Source: Acidovorax facilis
GTDB taxonomy: Bacteria; Pseudomonadota; Gammaproteobacteria; Burkholderiales; Burkholderiaceae_C
Assembly (NCBI RefSeq): GCF_023913775.1
Contig: NZ_JAMXAX010000035.1
Coordinates: 1 to 43,033 of the forward strand
Length of the DNA stretch: 43,033 nucleotides
Reading direction: 5' to 3'
The stretch's first letter is position 1; each line of letters opens with the position of its first letter. The notes beneath the pieces are model-generated. The model saw only the letters and a program-made list of their open reading frames with translations, was not told the DNA's origin and did not search any database. Positions 17,564-25,526 of the stretch are shown here, one piece after another. Position numbers and translations under genes: made by a program.

Positions 17564-18049
17564 AGGGTGTGAAGATGAAGCGCCCGCCTGCAGCAGTCAC
17601 ACCGGACGTGGGAGGATGCCAAGGCAGCGGGAGTACGGCAGAGGGCCAGCCAATCATCGCACCGTCTGCCCGGCCGCCGGGGCTCCGCCCGCGTGCCCTG
17701 GTCGTAGACCCATTCACCACCCAGGCACAAGTAACTGCCATGGCAGCCGTGATGAACCGGCCCCAAGCCCCCACCGGGCCCACACCTGTGCAGGCTGCGC
17801 GGCAAAAAGGCGCAGGACTAGCGTCTGTTGGTGAGCGCGGCACAGACACAAACCAAGAAAACAAGAGAAAACACGGCCTTCCGCGCATCCGCAAAGCGCC
17901 GCATGCTACCAATTAGGTAGCAAATCAATCACACACTGCCGCTTCCCCACAGAAGAAAGAGCGGGCGTGAGCAGCCCCACCATCTGCCCACACCCTCCCT
18001 TTGCAAACCGGCCGGCTTCGGGGGCCGATGCGCCAACGGAAAACACGCG
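17564..18049. other. 486-base stretch without a recognisable gene
   Basis: Several short open frames exist on both strands, but none has a plausible start site, codon pattern or family resemblance. I looked for riboswitch consensus elements ahead of the EamA gene and found none I can defend. The only clear element is the palindrome at 17904–17922. A GC-rich partial hairpin lies just after the RimK-like gene stop at about 18010–18030, without a T-run on the minus strand. Confidence 0.5.
17904..17922. promoter_or_regulatory. Palindrome, candidate operator
   Basis: TGCTACCaattaGGTAGCA is a perfect 7-base inverted repeat with a 5-base AT-rich centre, in a region otherwise without genes. It looks like the binding site of a dimeric regulator such as a MarR-, GntR- or LysR-type protein. 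The nearest downstream gene it could control is the EamA transporter, about 340 bases away on the minus strand. Confidence 0.4.
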
Positions 18050-19585
18050 CTAGCCCGCAGCCACCGCCAGGCCCAACGCGGGCTGGTGATCCAGGCCGCC
18101 CCCCACCCGGCTGGTGCTGAAGCGCTGCTCCACCTGCCTGAGGAAATGGGTGAGCAACAAGCGGTACAGGCCATCGCCCAGCGCGGCGTCCTCCACCCCC
18201 ACATCCAGGTTCGGGTTGTCGTTGATCTCGATCACGTACACCCCGGACGCCGTGGCCTTCAGGTCCACGCCATAAAAACCATGGCCAACCAGGCGGGCAG
18301 AGCTGACTGCCGCCGCCAGCACCTGCGCAGGCACCTGGTCCAGCGGCACGGCCTGCACCCGGCCTTCGGTGTACTTGCCGTTGGCCGTGTGTTGCAGGAT
18401 CTGCCAGTGGCCGTCGCACATGAAGTACTTCGCTGCGAAGATGGCCTGGCCTGCCAGCACGCCGATGCGCCAGTCGAAGTCGGTGTACATGAATTCCTGC
18501 ACGAGGATGATTTCCGACTCCTTGAGCATGTCCCGGGCGATGCCATGCAGTTGTTCAAAGTTCTCCGCCTTTTTCACACTGCGGCTGAACGCGCCGTCCG
18601 GCACCTTCACCACCACCGGGTAGGCCAGCCGGTGCTGCATGTCGGCCAGCGTGCGGCGGCTGACCATGTGCGTGAGCGGGGTGGCAATGGCATGCTCGCG
18701 CAGCAGTTCTGCCAGAAAAGCCTTGTTGGTGCAGCGCAGGATGGACGCGGGGTCGTCGATGACCGGCATGCCCTCCGCCATGGCTTTGCGCGCGAACTGG
18801 AACGTGTGGTGGGTCACGGCCGTGGTCTCGCGGATGAAGAGTGCATCAAACTGGGTCAGCCGCGCCAAGTCCTTTTTCTCGATCAGCTCCACGGCAATGC
18901 CCATCTCCTGCCCCACATCGACCAGCTTGCGCAGGGTCTTGAGGTTGGACGGCGGCAAACGATCATGCGGGTCGTGCAGCACCGCCAGATCCATGCGCGG
19001 CTGGGGCATCGCGATCATGGGGCGCCAACTTCGCCGTGTGTACTGGAGCAGCGCTTGCACGAAGACTTCGTCGCGCGCGGCATCCACATCGCGCAGGTCC
19101 AGCGCCTGTAGGCCAGCGATCTGCCAATGGGCCGACTGCTCCTGCCGTTCCAGCGTGACCTCCATCAGCGGGCAACGGAACAGCTCGAAGCTTTTGCGAG
19201 CCAGCGCAGCCAGTGCAGGGTCTTCCATGATCCCGAAGAAGACATGCAACGTCAGTGTGTTCACCGAGCGCGGTATCTCCTTGAGCGGGCCAATCAGCCG
19301 GTTCAGCTGCGCCAGCGCCGATGGCTCAATGCGTTTGCGCTGCAGGCTCAGGATGGTGTCCACGCTGGGCGTTACGCGGTCACCACGCGCCTCCGCCAGC
19401 AGCGAGCAGTAATAGCCCATGCTGAGGTAGCCATAGCTCCTGCACAGGTTGGTGACCTTGCGCACGCGCCCACGGTGCAGCGGCTGCTCGGCAACGAATT
19501 GCTCTGCCGTGATGACCTTGATGTCGGGCTGGCTCCATCGAAAGTCGGCCAGCTTCTCCACCACGATGACATGTTCTGAGGACAA
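18050..19585 (-). CDS. RimK-family ATP-grasp ligase with N-terminal RLAN domain
   Basis: A predicted ATP-dependent carboxylate–amine ligase. The frame is open up to 19804, but that part overlaps the preceding gene. The best start is the TTG at 19585, directly after the preceding stop (TAAATTG) with GGAAAG upstream, giving 511 residues; a GTG at 19564 is the alternative. Residues about 5–165 match the RLAN domain (HVIVVEKLADFRW, then NLCRSYGYLSMGYYCSLLAEARGD). The ATP-grasp fold covers about 195–485: Lys327 in VVVKVPDGAFSRSV, VQEFMYTDFDWRIGVL (residues 362–377) and the metal-binding EINDNPNLDVGVED (453–466). All key residues are intact. The neighbour is a GNAT–C39 peptidase fusion, a pairing noted in comparative-genomics work on amidoligases. 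The substrate (peptide, protein tail or small molecule) is unknown. Confidence 0.88.
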   Translation of the reverse strand: MSSEHVIVVEKLADFRWSQPDIKVITAEQFVAEQPLHRGRVRKVTNLCRSYGYLSMGYYCSLLAEARGDRVTPSVDTILSLQRKRIEPSALAQLNRLIGPLKEIPRSVNTLTLHVFFGIMEDPALAALARKSFELFRCPLMEVTLERQEQSAHWQIAGLQALDLRDVDAARDEVFVQALLQYTRRSWRPMIAMPQPRMDLAVLHDPHDRLPPSNLKTLRKLVDVGQEMGIAVELIEKKDLARLTQFDALFIRETTAVTHHTFQFARKAMAEGMPVIDDPASILRCTNKAFLAELLREHAIATPLTHMVSRRTLADMQHRLAYPVVVKVPDGAFSRSVKKAENFEQLHGIARDMLKESEIILVQEFMYTDFDWRIGVLAGQAIFAAKYFMCDGHWQILQHTANGKYTEGRVQAVPLDQVPAQVLAAAVSSARLVGHGFYGVDLKATASGVYVIEINDNPNLDVGVEDAALGDGLYRLLLTHFLRQVEQRFSTSRVGGGLDHQPALGLAVAAG

Positions 19586-19586
19586 T

Positions 19587-20705
19587 TTATTTCTTTCCAG
19601 AAAGGATGACGGCCGCAGTGCGCCCACGGCGCCCATACCTTGCGACTTTCTTGAATTCGCTCCAGCTGATGGACACACCGCCGTCCGGATCACCGGAACG
19701 TGCCATGGGGTCCAGCAGGCGAAACACCGCACCGTCGAAGCCTGTGATGACCACCCAGTGCGGCGTCTTCTGCCGATGCAGGCGCCACAAGCTGATGAGC
19801 ACAATGGGCAGGCGCCCCGCCCGCAGCTGCTCTATCACGCTGTCGGGCGACACCGGCCGCGCATGGATCGGCACCTGGCGCGCCTCCAGCGCCGCCCTGA
19901 AGTCGTTCTCCACCAACTGGATCACGTCCTTCTTGCGGGGGTCGCGCACGCTGTCCATGAACAGCGAGGCACCGGCAGCCGCATACACCGACACCTCAAA
20001 GCCGTGGGCCAGCGCGGCATGCGCCAACCCAAAAGGCCCACACCCGCCATGGCCTGCGGCCATGAACACCGTGGTGGCCTCGCGCCACAGGCGGATCTCG
20101 GCCGCCTGGTTCACCGGCATGGCCGGGTCCATGGCGGACATCGCCATCAGCAGGGCACAGGGGCCGCAGGTGAAGTCCAGCGTCTGCGCATAGTGGCGCA
20201 CCTGGTGCGACGCCGCTGCCTGGGCCAGTGCGCCATCGAACAGGTCCTTCTGAAAGCACAGGGCCTGTTCGCGATCCTCGTAGTAAGCGGTTTTGCAACC
20301 GGTGTGCACAAAGCCGTGGCGCGCGAACAGACGGTGCGCCGACAGGTTGCCAGCCCTGCTCTCCAGCCGCAGCACCGCGCAGCCCGCATCACGCGCGCCC
20401 TGGATTGCCGCCGCCAGCAGCCCGCTGGCCACGCCCGCGCACCGCACGGACGGTGCCACCGCAATGGAGTACAGGCGTGCCACAGACGATCCTTTGCGGC
20501 GCAATACCACGCAGGCTCCACCCAATGTCTGTCCCGATCTGACCACCAGCACGCGGGCCGAGGGGCTCAACAACAGACGCCCCCAGCTTCTGCGCGAAAT
20601 CCTGTCGCTGGAGAACGCGGCGTTTTCCAGCTGCTCCAGTGCGGGCAAATCTGCAGGGCCCGCCGTTGCGACGCCCCGCACATCCGTCGATGGTTGTCGC
20701 TTCAC
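19587..20705 (-). CDS. GNAT acetyltransferase–C39-like cysteine peptidase fusion
   Basis: A 372-residue two-domain protein. Residues about 12–155 are a GNAT N-acyltransferase domain, with the acetyl-CoA loop in LYSIAVAPSVRCAGVASGLL and the GNLSAHRLFARHGF helix-strand unit. Residues about 165–368 are a papain-like C39 domain: Gln174 and Cys180 in QTLDFTCGPC, His316 in TPHWVVITGFDG and Asp332 in LLDPM form the expected catalytic set. The start is a GTG overlapping the stop of the small upstream gene (GTGA), and the stop is one base before the TTG of the ATP-grasp gene, so the three are tightly coupled. There is no signal peptide or transporter domain, unlike bacteriocin-exporting C39 proteins. 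It likely trims or transfers acyl groups on the ligase's substrate or product. Confidence 0.87.
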   Translation of the reverse strand: MKRQPSTDVRGVATAGPADLPALEQLENAAFSSDRISRRSWGRLLLSPSARVLVVRSGQTLGGACVVLRRKGSSVARLYSIAVAPSVRCAGVASGLLAAAIQGARDAGCAVLRLESRAGNLSAHRLFARHGFVHTGCKTAYYEDREQALCFQKDLFDGALAQAAASHQVRHYAQTLDFTCGPCALLMAMSAMDPAMPVNQAAEIRLWREATTVFMAAGHGGCGPFGLAHAALAHGFEVSVYAAAGASLFMDSVRDPRKKDVIQLVENDFRAALEARQVPIHARPVSPDSVIEQLRAGRLPIVLISLWRLHRQKTPHWVVITGFDGAVFRLLDPMARSGDPDGGVSISWSEFKKVARYGRRGRTAAVILSGKK

Positions 20706-20824
20706 GGGCAGTCCCCACGGTGCCGCTGCGTCTTACGATCAGACAGCTTCAATGCCACCCACCCCACCCCGATCGGAACCACGAGCACCAGCACGGCCAT
20801 CAGCAATGCGATCCAATCAGCCAT
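20702..20824 (-). CDS. 40-residue one-helix membrane protein, coupled to the GNAT–C39 gene
   Basis: A short frame from ATG 20824 to a TGA that overlaps the GTG of the next gene. The first 25 residues (MADWIALLMAVLVLV, then VPIGVGWVAL) form one membrane helix; the tail KLSDRKTQRHRGDCP is basic, so the tail probably stays in the cytosol. The start has only a weak GGAG about ten bases upstream. The four-base overlap and the clean one-helix pattern support it as real. The role is unknown: it could anchor the peptidase/ligase pair at the membrane, or be its substrate. Confidence 0.55.
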   Translation of the reverse strand: MADWIALLMAVLVLVVPIGVGWVALKLSDRKTQRHRGDCP

Positions 20825-20911
20825 GGCGCAGCAGCTCCGGGCCCACGCCGCGCAGGGCGCTGCGCACAGAGCCAGCCTCAATGGTTTGGCACCTTTGCGC
20901 GCTGCAATGGT

Positions 20912-21250
20912 TCAATGGCATGAAAGCGCCCCCGCGCAAGAAACGCTGGCCGCACAACCCATTTCGAGTTGGGGCAGGCCAGAGGCCAGGCAACGCTTGG
21001 CACTCTCCAGGTCGCGCCGGTGGATGTACAAAGTGCCCTTGGCCGTGCGGCGGGGCACGTCGAACGCCAGGCTGTATCCGCGCAGCTGCCGCCCTAGCAC
21101 GGCCTGCAGCCTTGCACGCAGGCTTTGCCCATCGGCATACGGCGTGGTGAACGGAACCAGCACCAACGCGGTGGGATCGCCATCGCTCTCGCCCAGAGGC
21201 AACAGGGATACCCGGTGCAAGCCCGTACTGGGACAACTCTTCATGAGCAT
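20912..21250 (-). CDS. Unrecognised 112-residue protein, first gene of the ATP-grasp operon
   Basis: No family recognised. The frame is open from 21355, but the promoter-like sequence at 21309–21341 lies inside that extension. ATG 21250 or 21244 is therefore more likely; neither has a strong ribosome site. Codon third positions are strongly GC-rich. The body (RVSLLPLGESDGD... ALVLVPFTTPYADGQSLRARL... YSLAFDVPRRTAKGTLYIHRRD) looks like a small alpha/beta domain. The tail MGCAASVSCAGALSCH has three evenly spaced cysteines (C-x5-C-x5-C). It is followed after 87 bases by the 40-residue gene. It might be a regulator, a partner, or a substrate of the ligase and peptidase. Confidence 0.6.
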   Translation of the reverse strand: MLMKSCPSTGLHRVSLLPLGESDGDPTALVLVPFTTPYADGQSLRARLQAVLGRQLRGYSLAFDVPRRTAKGTLYIHRRDLESAKRCLASGLPQLEMGCAASVSCAGALSCH

Positions 21251-21308
21251 GTTTTCGCCACACGGAGCCCTCGGCAGGGGCGCTTGTGGCCGGTGTTGAA
21301 CATGCTTC

Positions 21309-21341
21309 AGTCTAGGAAATTCGGCGTAAATCGTTCGTAAA
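21309..21341 (-). promoter_or_regulatory. KdpE-like box and promoter of the ATP-grasp operon
   Basis: On the plus strand CGTAAA occurs at 21325–21330 and again at 21336–21341, exactly 11 bases apart. Read on the minus strand this is TTTACG-N5-TTTACG. A -10-like TAGACT (21314–21309) follows ten bases downstream of the box, so the box occupies the -35 area, as usual for OmpR/KdpE-type activators. The same motif pair stands before the kdp operon. Confidence 0.5.
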
Positions 21342-21422
21342 AAATGCGGTGGCAAACATCAAATCGCTGTCAATCCAGCGGGCTGGACGCATGTGCGCGG
21401 GAGCACAGGGCTGCCGCCTGCC

Positions 21423-22127
21423 CTACATCGCCAGGCGGTATCCCACCCCAGACTCGGTGAGCAGATGGCGGGGCTGGGCGGGGTCGGCCTCCAGCTTTTG
21501 GCGCAGATGACCCATGTAGATGCGCAGGTAGTGGCTCTGGTCCGACCGCATGGGCCCCCACACCTCGCGCAGCAGCTGCTTTTGGGTGATGACCCGCCCC
21601 GCATTGGCCACCAGCACCATGAGCATGCGGTACTCGGTGGGTGTCAGGTGCACCTCAGTACCGGCCTTGCGCACCAGGCGCGCACTGCGGTCCACCTCGA
21701 CATCGCCGAAATGGAACAGCGGCTCCGCCGCCTCCTGCACCAGCCCGTTTCCGGTGGCGGCGCGGGGCCTGCGCAGGTTGGCCCGCACCCGCGCCAGCAG
21801 TTCGCCCGTGCCAAAGGGTTTGGTGAGGTAGTCGTCTGCACCGGCGTCCAGTGCCGCGATCTTGTCGGTCTCATCGGTGCGTGCAGACAGCACGATGATG
21901 GGCACGGCGGACCAGCCCCGCACATCGCGGATCAGCTCCACCCCATCGCCATCGGGCAGCCCCAGGTCCAGCACCAGCAGGTCGGGGTGGCGGGTGCCTG
22001 CGGCAGACAGGCCCTCGCGCAGGGTTCCTGCCTCGTGCACCTGCCAGCCCTCGGCCTCCAGCGCGCTGCGCACAAAGCGCCGGATCTGTGGCTCGTCCTC
22101 GATCACCAAAACGGTACGTATCTGCAT
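21423..22127 (-). CDS. kdpE: Response regulator KdpE
   Basis: OmpR/PhoB-type response regulator of 234 residues. The receiver domain (1–120) has the acidic pair EDE near residues 10–12, the phospho-acceptor Asp in DLLVLDLGLPDGDG, and Lys in YLTKPFG. The winged-helix DNA-binding domain (about 130–232) ends with SHYLRIYMGHLRQKLEADP and the GVGYRL hairpin. It starts eight bases after the kdpD stop. Phosphorylated by KdpD at low K+ or under ionic stress, it activates kdpFABC, and possibly the adjacent ATP-grasp operon whose promoter carries a similar box. Confidence 0.95.
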   Translation of the reverse strand: MQIRTVLVIEDEPQIRRFVRSALEAEGWQVHEAGTLREGLSAAGTRHPDLLVLDLGLPDGDGVELIRDVRGWSAVPIIVLSARTDETDKIAALDAGADDYLTKPFGTGELLARVRANLRRPRAATGNGLVQEAAEPLFHFGDVEVDRSARLVRKAGTEVHLTPTEYRMLMVLVANAGRVITQKQLLREVWGPMRSDQSHYLRIYMGHLRQKLEADPAQPRHLLTESGVGYRLAM

Positions 22128-22135
22128 TGTTTTCT

Positions 22136-24907
22136 TCAGGGGGCAGAAACGCCCCGCTCCATCTCACTCAAACCGGGGTCGGGCGGCGGCTCGCGCCGCG
22201 CCAGGGTCACCGTGAATTCTGCCCCGCCCCCTTCTACGCTGGCGGCGGAAATCGCACCGCCATGCGCTTGCACGACGGCCTTGCAGATCGCCAGCCCCAG
22301 GCCCACGCCCGGGGTTGCGGATTCCGCCTGGCCCCGGGTGAATTTTTCAAACAGGGTGTGCTCTTTGCCACGCACCGAGGCGGGCAGGCCCGGGCCATGG
22401 TCCCGCACCTTCAGCACCAGCATGTTGTCTGTGGTGGATGCTTTCACCACCACCGGACCCGCGCCGTATTTGGCTGCATTCTCCAGAAGATTGACCAGCA
22501 CGCGTTCGATGAGCACAGGGTCAAACTCCACCAAAGGCAGGTCGGCGGGCAACTCAGTGCGCACGGGCATGTCGCCCAGCGCTGGTCGGGCGGCCCGGAT
22601 GGCAGAGCCAACCACCTCTTCCACCGACTGCCAGTCCCGCCGCAGATTGACGGCCTGCCCAGACACATCGCTCTCCAACCGCGCCATGTCCAGCAGGTTG
22701 CTGACCAGCGCATTGAGCTGGTGCGCCTGGTGCACGATGGCCTTGGCCACGGCGTCTGTCTCTTGCGGCGGCGCGCTCTGCAGCGTTTCGGCGAGCGTGA
22801 TCAAGGCAGTGAGGGGGGTGCGCACATCGTGCGATACCGCGCCCAGCAGGGCATTGCGCAGCCGCTCCGACTCCATGTCCACCACGGCCTGCTGCGCAAT
22901 GTCCACGTAGTGCACACGCTCCAGGGCAATGGCGATCTGCCGGGCCAGGGTGTCGAGCTGTTGGGCCTGCTCGGGGATCAGCAGCCAACGGGGATGCGCG
23001 GGCTCCAGCGCCAGCACACCCCGCACGCGCATGGGGGCCTTCAGCGGCACGTAGCGCCAGGTTTGCGCAGCCAGGGTGTTGGTCGCCAGACCGGCGCTCT
23101 GGCCCTGGCGCAGCGTCCAGTCCGCCACGCTTTTGTCAAAGCCCGGCGGCAAATCGTCGGGGTATTGAAGGCGGTCCGACGCGTCCAGTGCCACCACCAC
23201 GGCGCGGCCCCCAAAGTGCCCCTGAACGGCCGCCGCGCCGATCTCGATGACCTGGCTGGTCTCCAGCGCTGCTGACAGCTCGCGCGTCAGCTCAAACAGG
23301 GACTGGGCCCGTCGCTCCCGGCTGATCGACACCCCAGCGGCAAAGCGCAACCCGGCCGTGAGCTGCCCCACCAGCAGCCCCACGCCCAGCATCACCGCAA
23401 AAGTGACGATGTACTGCACATCGCTCACCGCGAACGACAGGCGCGGTGAGACGAAGAAGAAGTCAAACGCCAGCACGTTCAGCAAGGCCGCCATCGCTGC
23501 GGGCACGCGCCCAAAACGCATGGCCACCGCGACAACCCCCACCAGGTAGAGCATCACGATGTTGGTCAGCTCCAGCAAACCATGCAGCGGTGTCGCCAGC
23601 ACCGTGACGGCAACGCTGGCGCCCAGCGCCCACAAAAACCCTTGCCAGCGATAGCGCCCTGCGCCGGGCTCGCCCACATCCCCGTCATCATCCAGGCCCA
23701 TGTTGCGGTCCCACAGCGCCCGAGGCAGGCGCCGCGAGCTACCCGCATGCGCCGCCTCGACGATGTCGAGTGAAGGCGCCCGTTCGGCCAACTCGCGCGC
23801 AACACCTTTGGATGCGAGAAGTTTGCGCCACCCCGCCCGCGCGGCGGGGCGCCCCAGCACCAGGGTGGCGCAGTTCAGATGCAGCGCCTGGGCCGCCAAG
23901 GCGGGCGCCACGCGGTCGCCCGTGAGCACGGCCGTTTCGGCTCCCAGCTCCTGCGCCAGTTGCAGCACGGCCAGAATCTTGTCGCGCTGGGCTGCGCCCA
24001 GGCGCTGCAGCCTTGGCGTCTCCACATAAGCGGCATGCCACTTCACATTGAGCTGCCCCGCCAGGCGGGCAGCCGTGCGCACTGTCTGTGCCGCGTCTTC
24101 GTGGGGCCCGACACAGGCCAGGATGCTGCCCGAGGTGTTCCAGGCACTGGCCACGCGGCTGCCGGAAGCGCCCGACTGCTCCACCCGCCAGCCCAGCACA
24201 TCGTCTTCCACATGTTCCGCCGTGCGCCGCAGCGCAATTTCCCGCAGGGCGATCAGGTTGCCCTTGCGGAAAAAGCTCTGCGCAGCACGTTCGGCCTGCT
24301 GGGGCACGTAGACTTTGCCAGCGCCCAGGCGGGCGATCAGCTCGTCGGGCGTGGCATCGACCAGCACCACTTCATCGGCGTTGTCCAGAACGGTGTCGGG
24401 CACCGTTTCGTGCACGCGCACACCGGTGATGGCCCCCACCGTGCCGTTCAGGCTTTCCAGATGCTGAACATTGAGTGCGGTCCACACGTCGATGCCAGCA
24501 GCTAGCAACTCCTGCACATCCTGCCAGCGCTTGGCGTGGCGGGAACCCTGTACGTTGGAGTGCGCGAGTTCATCCACCAGCAAGATGGCAGGCTTGCGGA
24601 CCAGGGCCGCATCCAGATCGAACTCGGAAAGCGTCCGGCCCCGGTACTCCACCTGCTTCAGGGGCAGCGACTCCAGTCCCTCCAGCAACGCAGCGGTTTC
24701 CGCGCGACCATGGGTCTCCACCACGCCGATGAGGATGTCGCGCCCGGCGCGCCGCTCGCGCTGCGCGGCACTGAGCATGGCCCAGGTCTTGCCGACCCCG
24801 GCATTGGCACCAAAGTAGATGCGCAGCTTGCCCCGCTGGGTCTGCTCTTCCTGGGCGCGCAGTTGCGCAATCAAAGCATCGGGGTCGGGGCGCTGGATGT
24901 CAGTCAT
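22136..24907 (-). CDS. kdpD: Sensor histidine kinase KdpD
   Basis: Membrane sensor kinase for K+ limitation, 923 residues. The cytosolic N-terminal KdpD domain (about 25–235) has the P-loop-like GANAGVGKTWAM and the LVDELAHSN motif. It is followed by a universal-stress-protein-like domain (about 255–385), four close-packed membrane helices (about 425–530, DUF4118), a GAF-like domain (about 560–680), a dimerisation domain with phospho-acceptor His693 in AVSHDVRTPL, and a HATPase domain with NLLENAAKYG, DHGPGLP and GVGLGLAI. All expected parts are intact. It sits between kdpC and kdpE. Confidence 0.96.
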   Translation of the reverse strand: MTDIQRPDPDALIAQLRAQEEQTQRGKLRIYFGANAGVGKTWAMLSAAQRERRAGRDILIGVVETHGRAETAALLEGLESLPLKQVEYRGRTLSEFDLDAALVRKPAILLVDELAHSNVQGSRHAKRWQDVQELLAAGIDVWTALNVQHLESLNGTVGAITGVRVHETVPDTVLDNADEVVLVDATPDELIARLGAGKVYVPQQAERAAQSFFRKGNLIALREIALRRTAEHVEDDVLGWRVEQSGASGSRVASAWNTSGSILACVGPHEDAAQTVRTAARLAGQLNVKWHAAYVETPRLQRLGAAQRDKILAVLQLAQELGAETAVLTGDRVAPALAAQALHLNCATLVLGRPAARAGWRKLLASKGVARELAERAPSLDIVEAAHAGSSRRLPRALWDRNMGLDDDGDVGEPGAGRYRWQGFLWALGASVAVTVLATPLHGLLELTNIVMLYLVGVVAVAMRFGRVPAAMAALLNVLAFDFFFVSPRLSFAVSDVQYIVTFAVMLGVGLLVGQLTAGLRFAAGVSISRERRAQSLFELTRELSAALETSQVIEIGAAAVQGHFGGRAVVVALDASDRLQYPDDLPPGFDKSVADWTLRQGQSAGLATNTLAAQTWRYVPLKAPMRVRGVLALEPAHPRWLLIPEQAQQLDTLARQIAIALERVHYVDIAQQAVVDMESERLRNALLGAVSHDVRTPLTALITLAETLQSAPPQETDAVAKAIVHQAHQLNALVSNLLDMARLESDVSGQAVNLRRDWQSVEEVVGSAIRAARPALGDMPVRTELPADLPLVEFDPVLIERVLVNLLENAAKYGAGPVVVKASTTDNMLVLKVRDHGPGLPASVRGKEHTLFEKFTRGQAESATPGVGLGLAICKAVVQAHGGAISAASVEGGGAEFTVTLARREPPPDPGLSEMERGVSAP

Positions 24908-24943
24908 GCATCAACAAGTATCGGTGCCAAAAGTCAGAGCATG

Positions 24944-25516
24944 TCAGCGCAAGCCGTCGAGCGCCAGGTTCAGCGCCAGCACGTTCACCCGGGGTTCACC
25001 CAGCAGCCCCCACAGCGGCTGCTCCGCGTGCTTGCCAATCACGGCATTCACGCTGGTCACCGGCAGGCTGCGGGCCCGCGCCACGCGCCCTGCCTGGTAC
25101 TGCGCCGCAGCCAGGCTGATGTGGGGATCCAGGCCACTGGCCGAGGCCGTGACCAGGTCCACCGGCACGGGGGCCGTGTTGCCGGGGTCGGCCGCGCGCA
25201 GGGCTTCCACGCGCGCTTTCACGGCATCGGCCAGCGCCGGATTGAGCGGCCCCTGGTTAGAACCGCTGGACGCCGCCGCGTTGTACGGCATGGGCGCCGT
25301 GGCCGATGGACGGCCCCAGAAATGCCCGGGGTCGGAAAAGTTCTGTCCAATCAGCGAGGAACCGACGGTCTGGCCATTGCGCTGCACCAGGCTGCCCGCT
25401 GCCTGCTGGGGGAACACCGCCTGCGCGGCGCCCGTCACCACCAGCGGATACAGCAGCCCGGTCAGCACGCTCAACAAGGCAAACAGCACCAGCGCGGGGC
25501 GAAGAATGTTTTTCAT
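24944..25516 (-). CDS. kdpC: K+-transporting ATPase subunit KdpC
   Basis: Single-span subunit of the KdpFABC pump; it helps ATP binding and assembly. It has 190 residues, an N-terminal membrane helix (about 8–30), then a periplasmic domain with the family motifs [33 protein letters not shown] and [24 protein letters not shown]. The start is 11 bases after the kdpB stop, with GAGGAG upstream. Confidence 0.95.
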   Translation of the reverse strand: MKNILRPALVLFALLSVLTGLLYPLVVTGAAQAVFPQQAAGSLVQRNGQTVGSSLIGQNFSDPGHFWGRPSATAPMPYNAAASSGSNQGPLNPALADAVKARVEALRAADPGNTAPVPVDLVTASASGLDPHISLAAAQYQAGRVARARSLPVTSVNAVIGKHAEQPLWGLLGEPRVNVLALNLALDGLR

Positions 25517-25526
25517 CAGAATCTCC

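Noticed and set aside
17564-17780. Possible riboswitch (cobalamin, TPP or guanidine type) ahead of the EamA gene
   Set aside because: I compared the minus strand with the consensus boxes I know and none was present in the right order.
19586-19804. N-terminal extension of the RLAN–RimK protein
   Set aside because: It overlaps the end of the GNAT–C39 gene in another frame and gives a Cys/Arg-rich, non-family sequence; the TTG at 19585 fits the family start.
20817-21263. Alternative 148-codon minus-strand frame over the 112-residue gene
   Set aside because: Its translation is Arg/Ala/Cys-rich and structureless and it overlaps the 40-residue gene start. The other frame has better codon third positions and a fold-like pattern.
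19449-21299. Plus-strand open frame of about 616 codons opposite the ATP-grasp operon
   Set aside because: Antisense shadow with low-complexity translation; the minus strand carries intact GNAT, C39 and ATP-grasp motifs.
21355-21422. Hairpin TCCAGC/GCTGGA after kdpE as a terminator
   Set aside because: Short stem with a two-base loop and no T-run; not enough to call a terminator.
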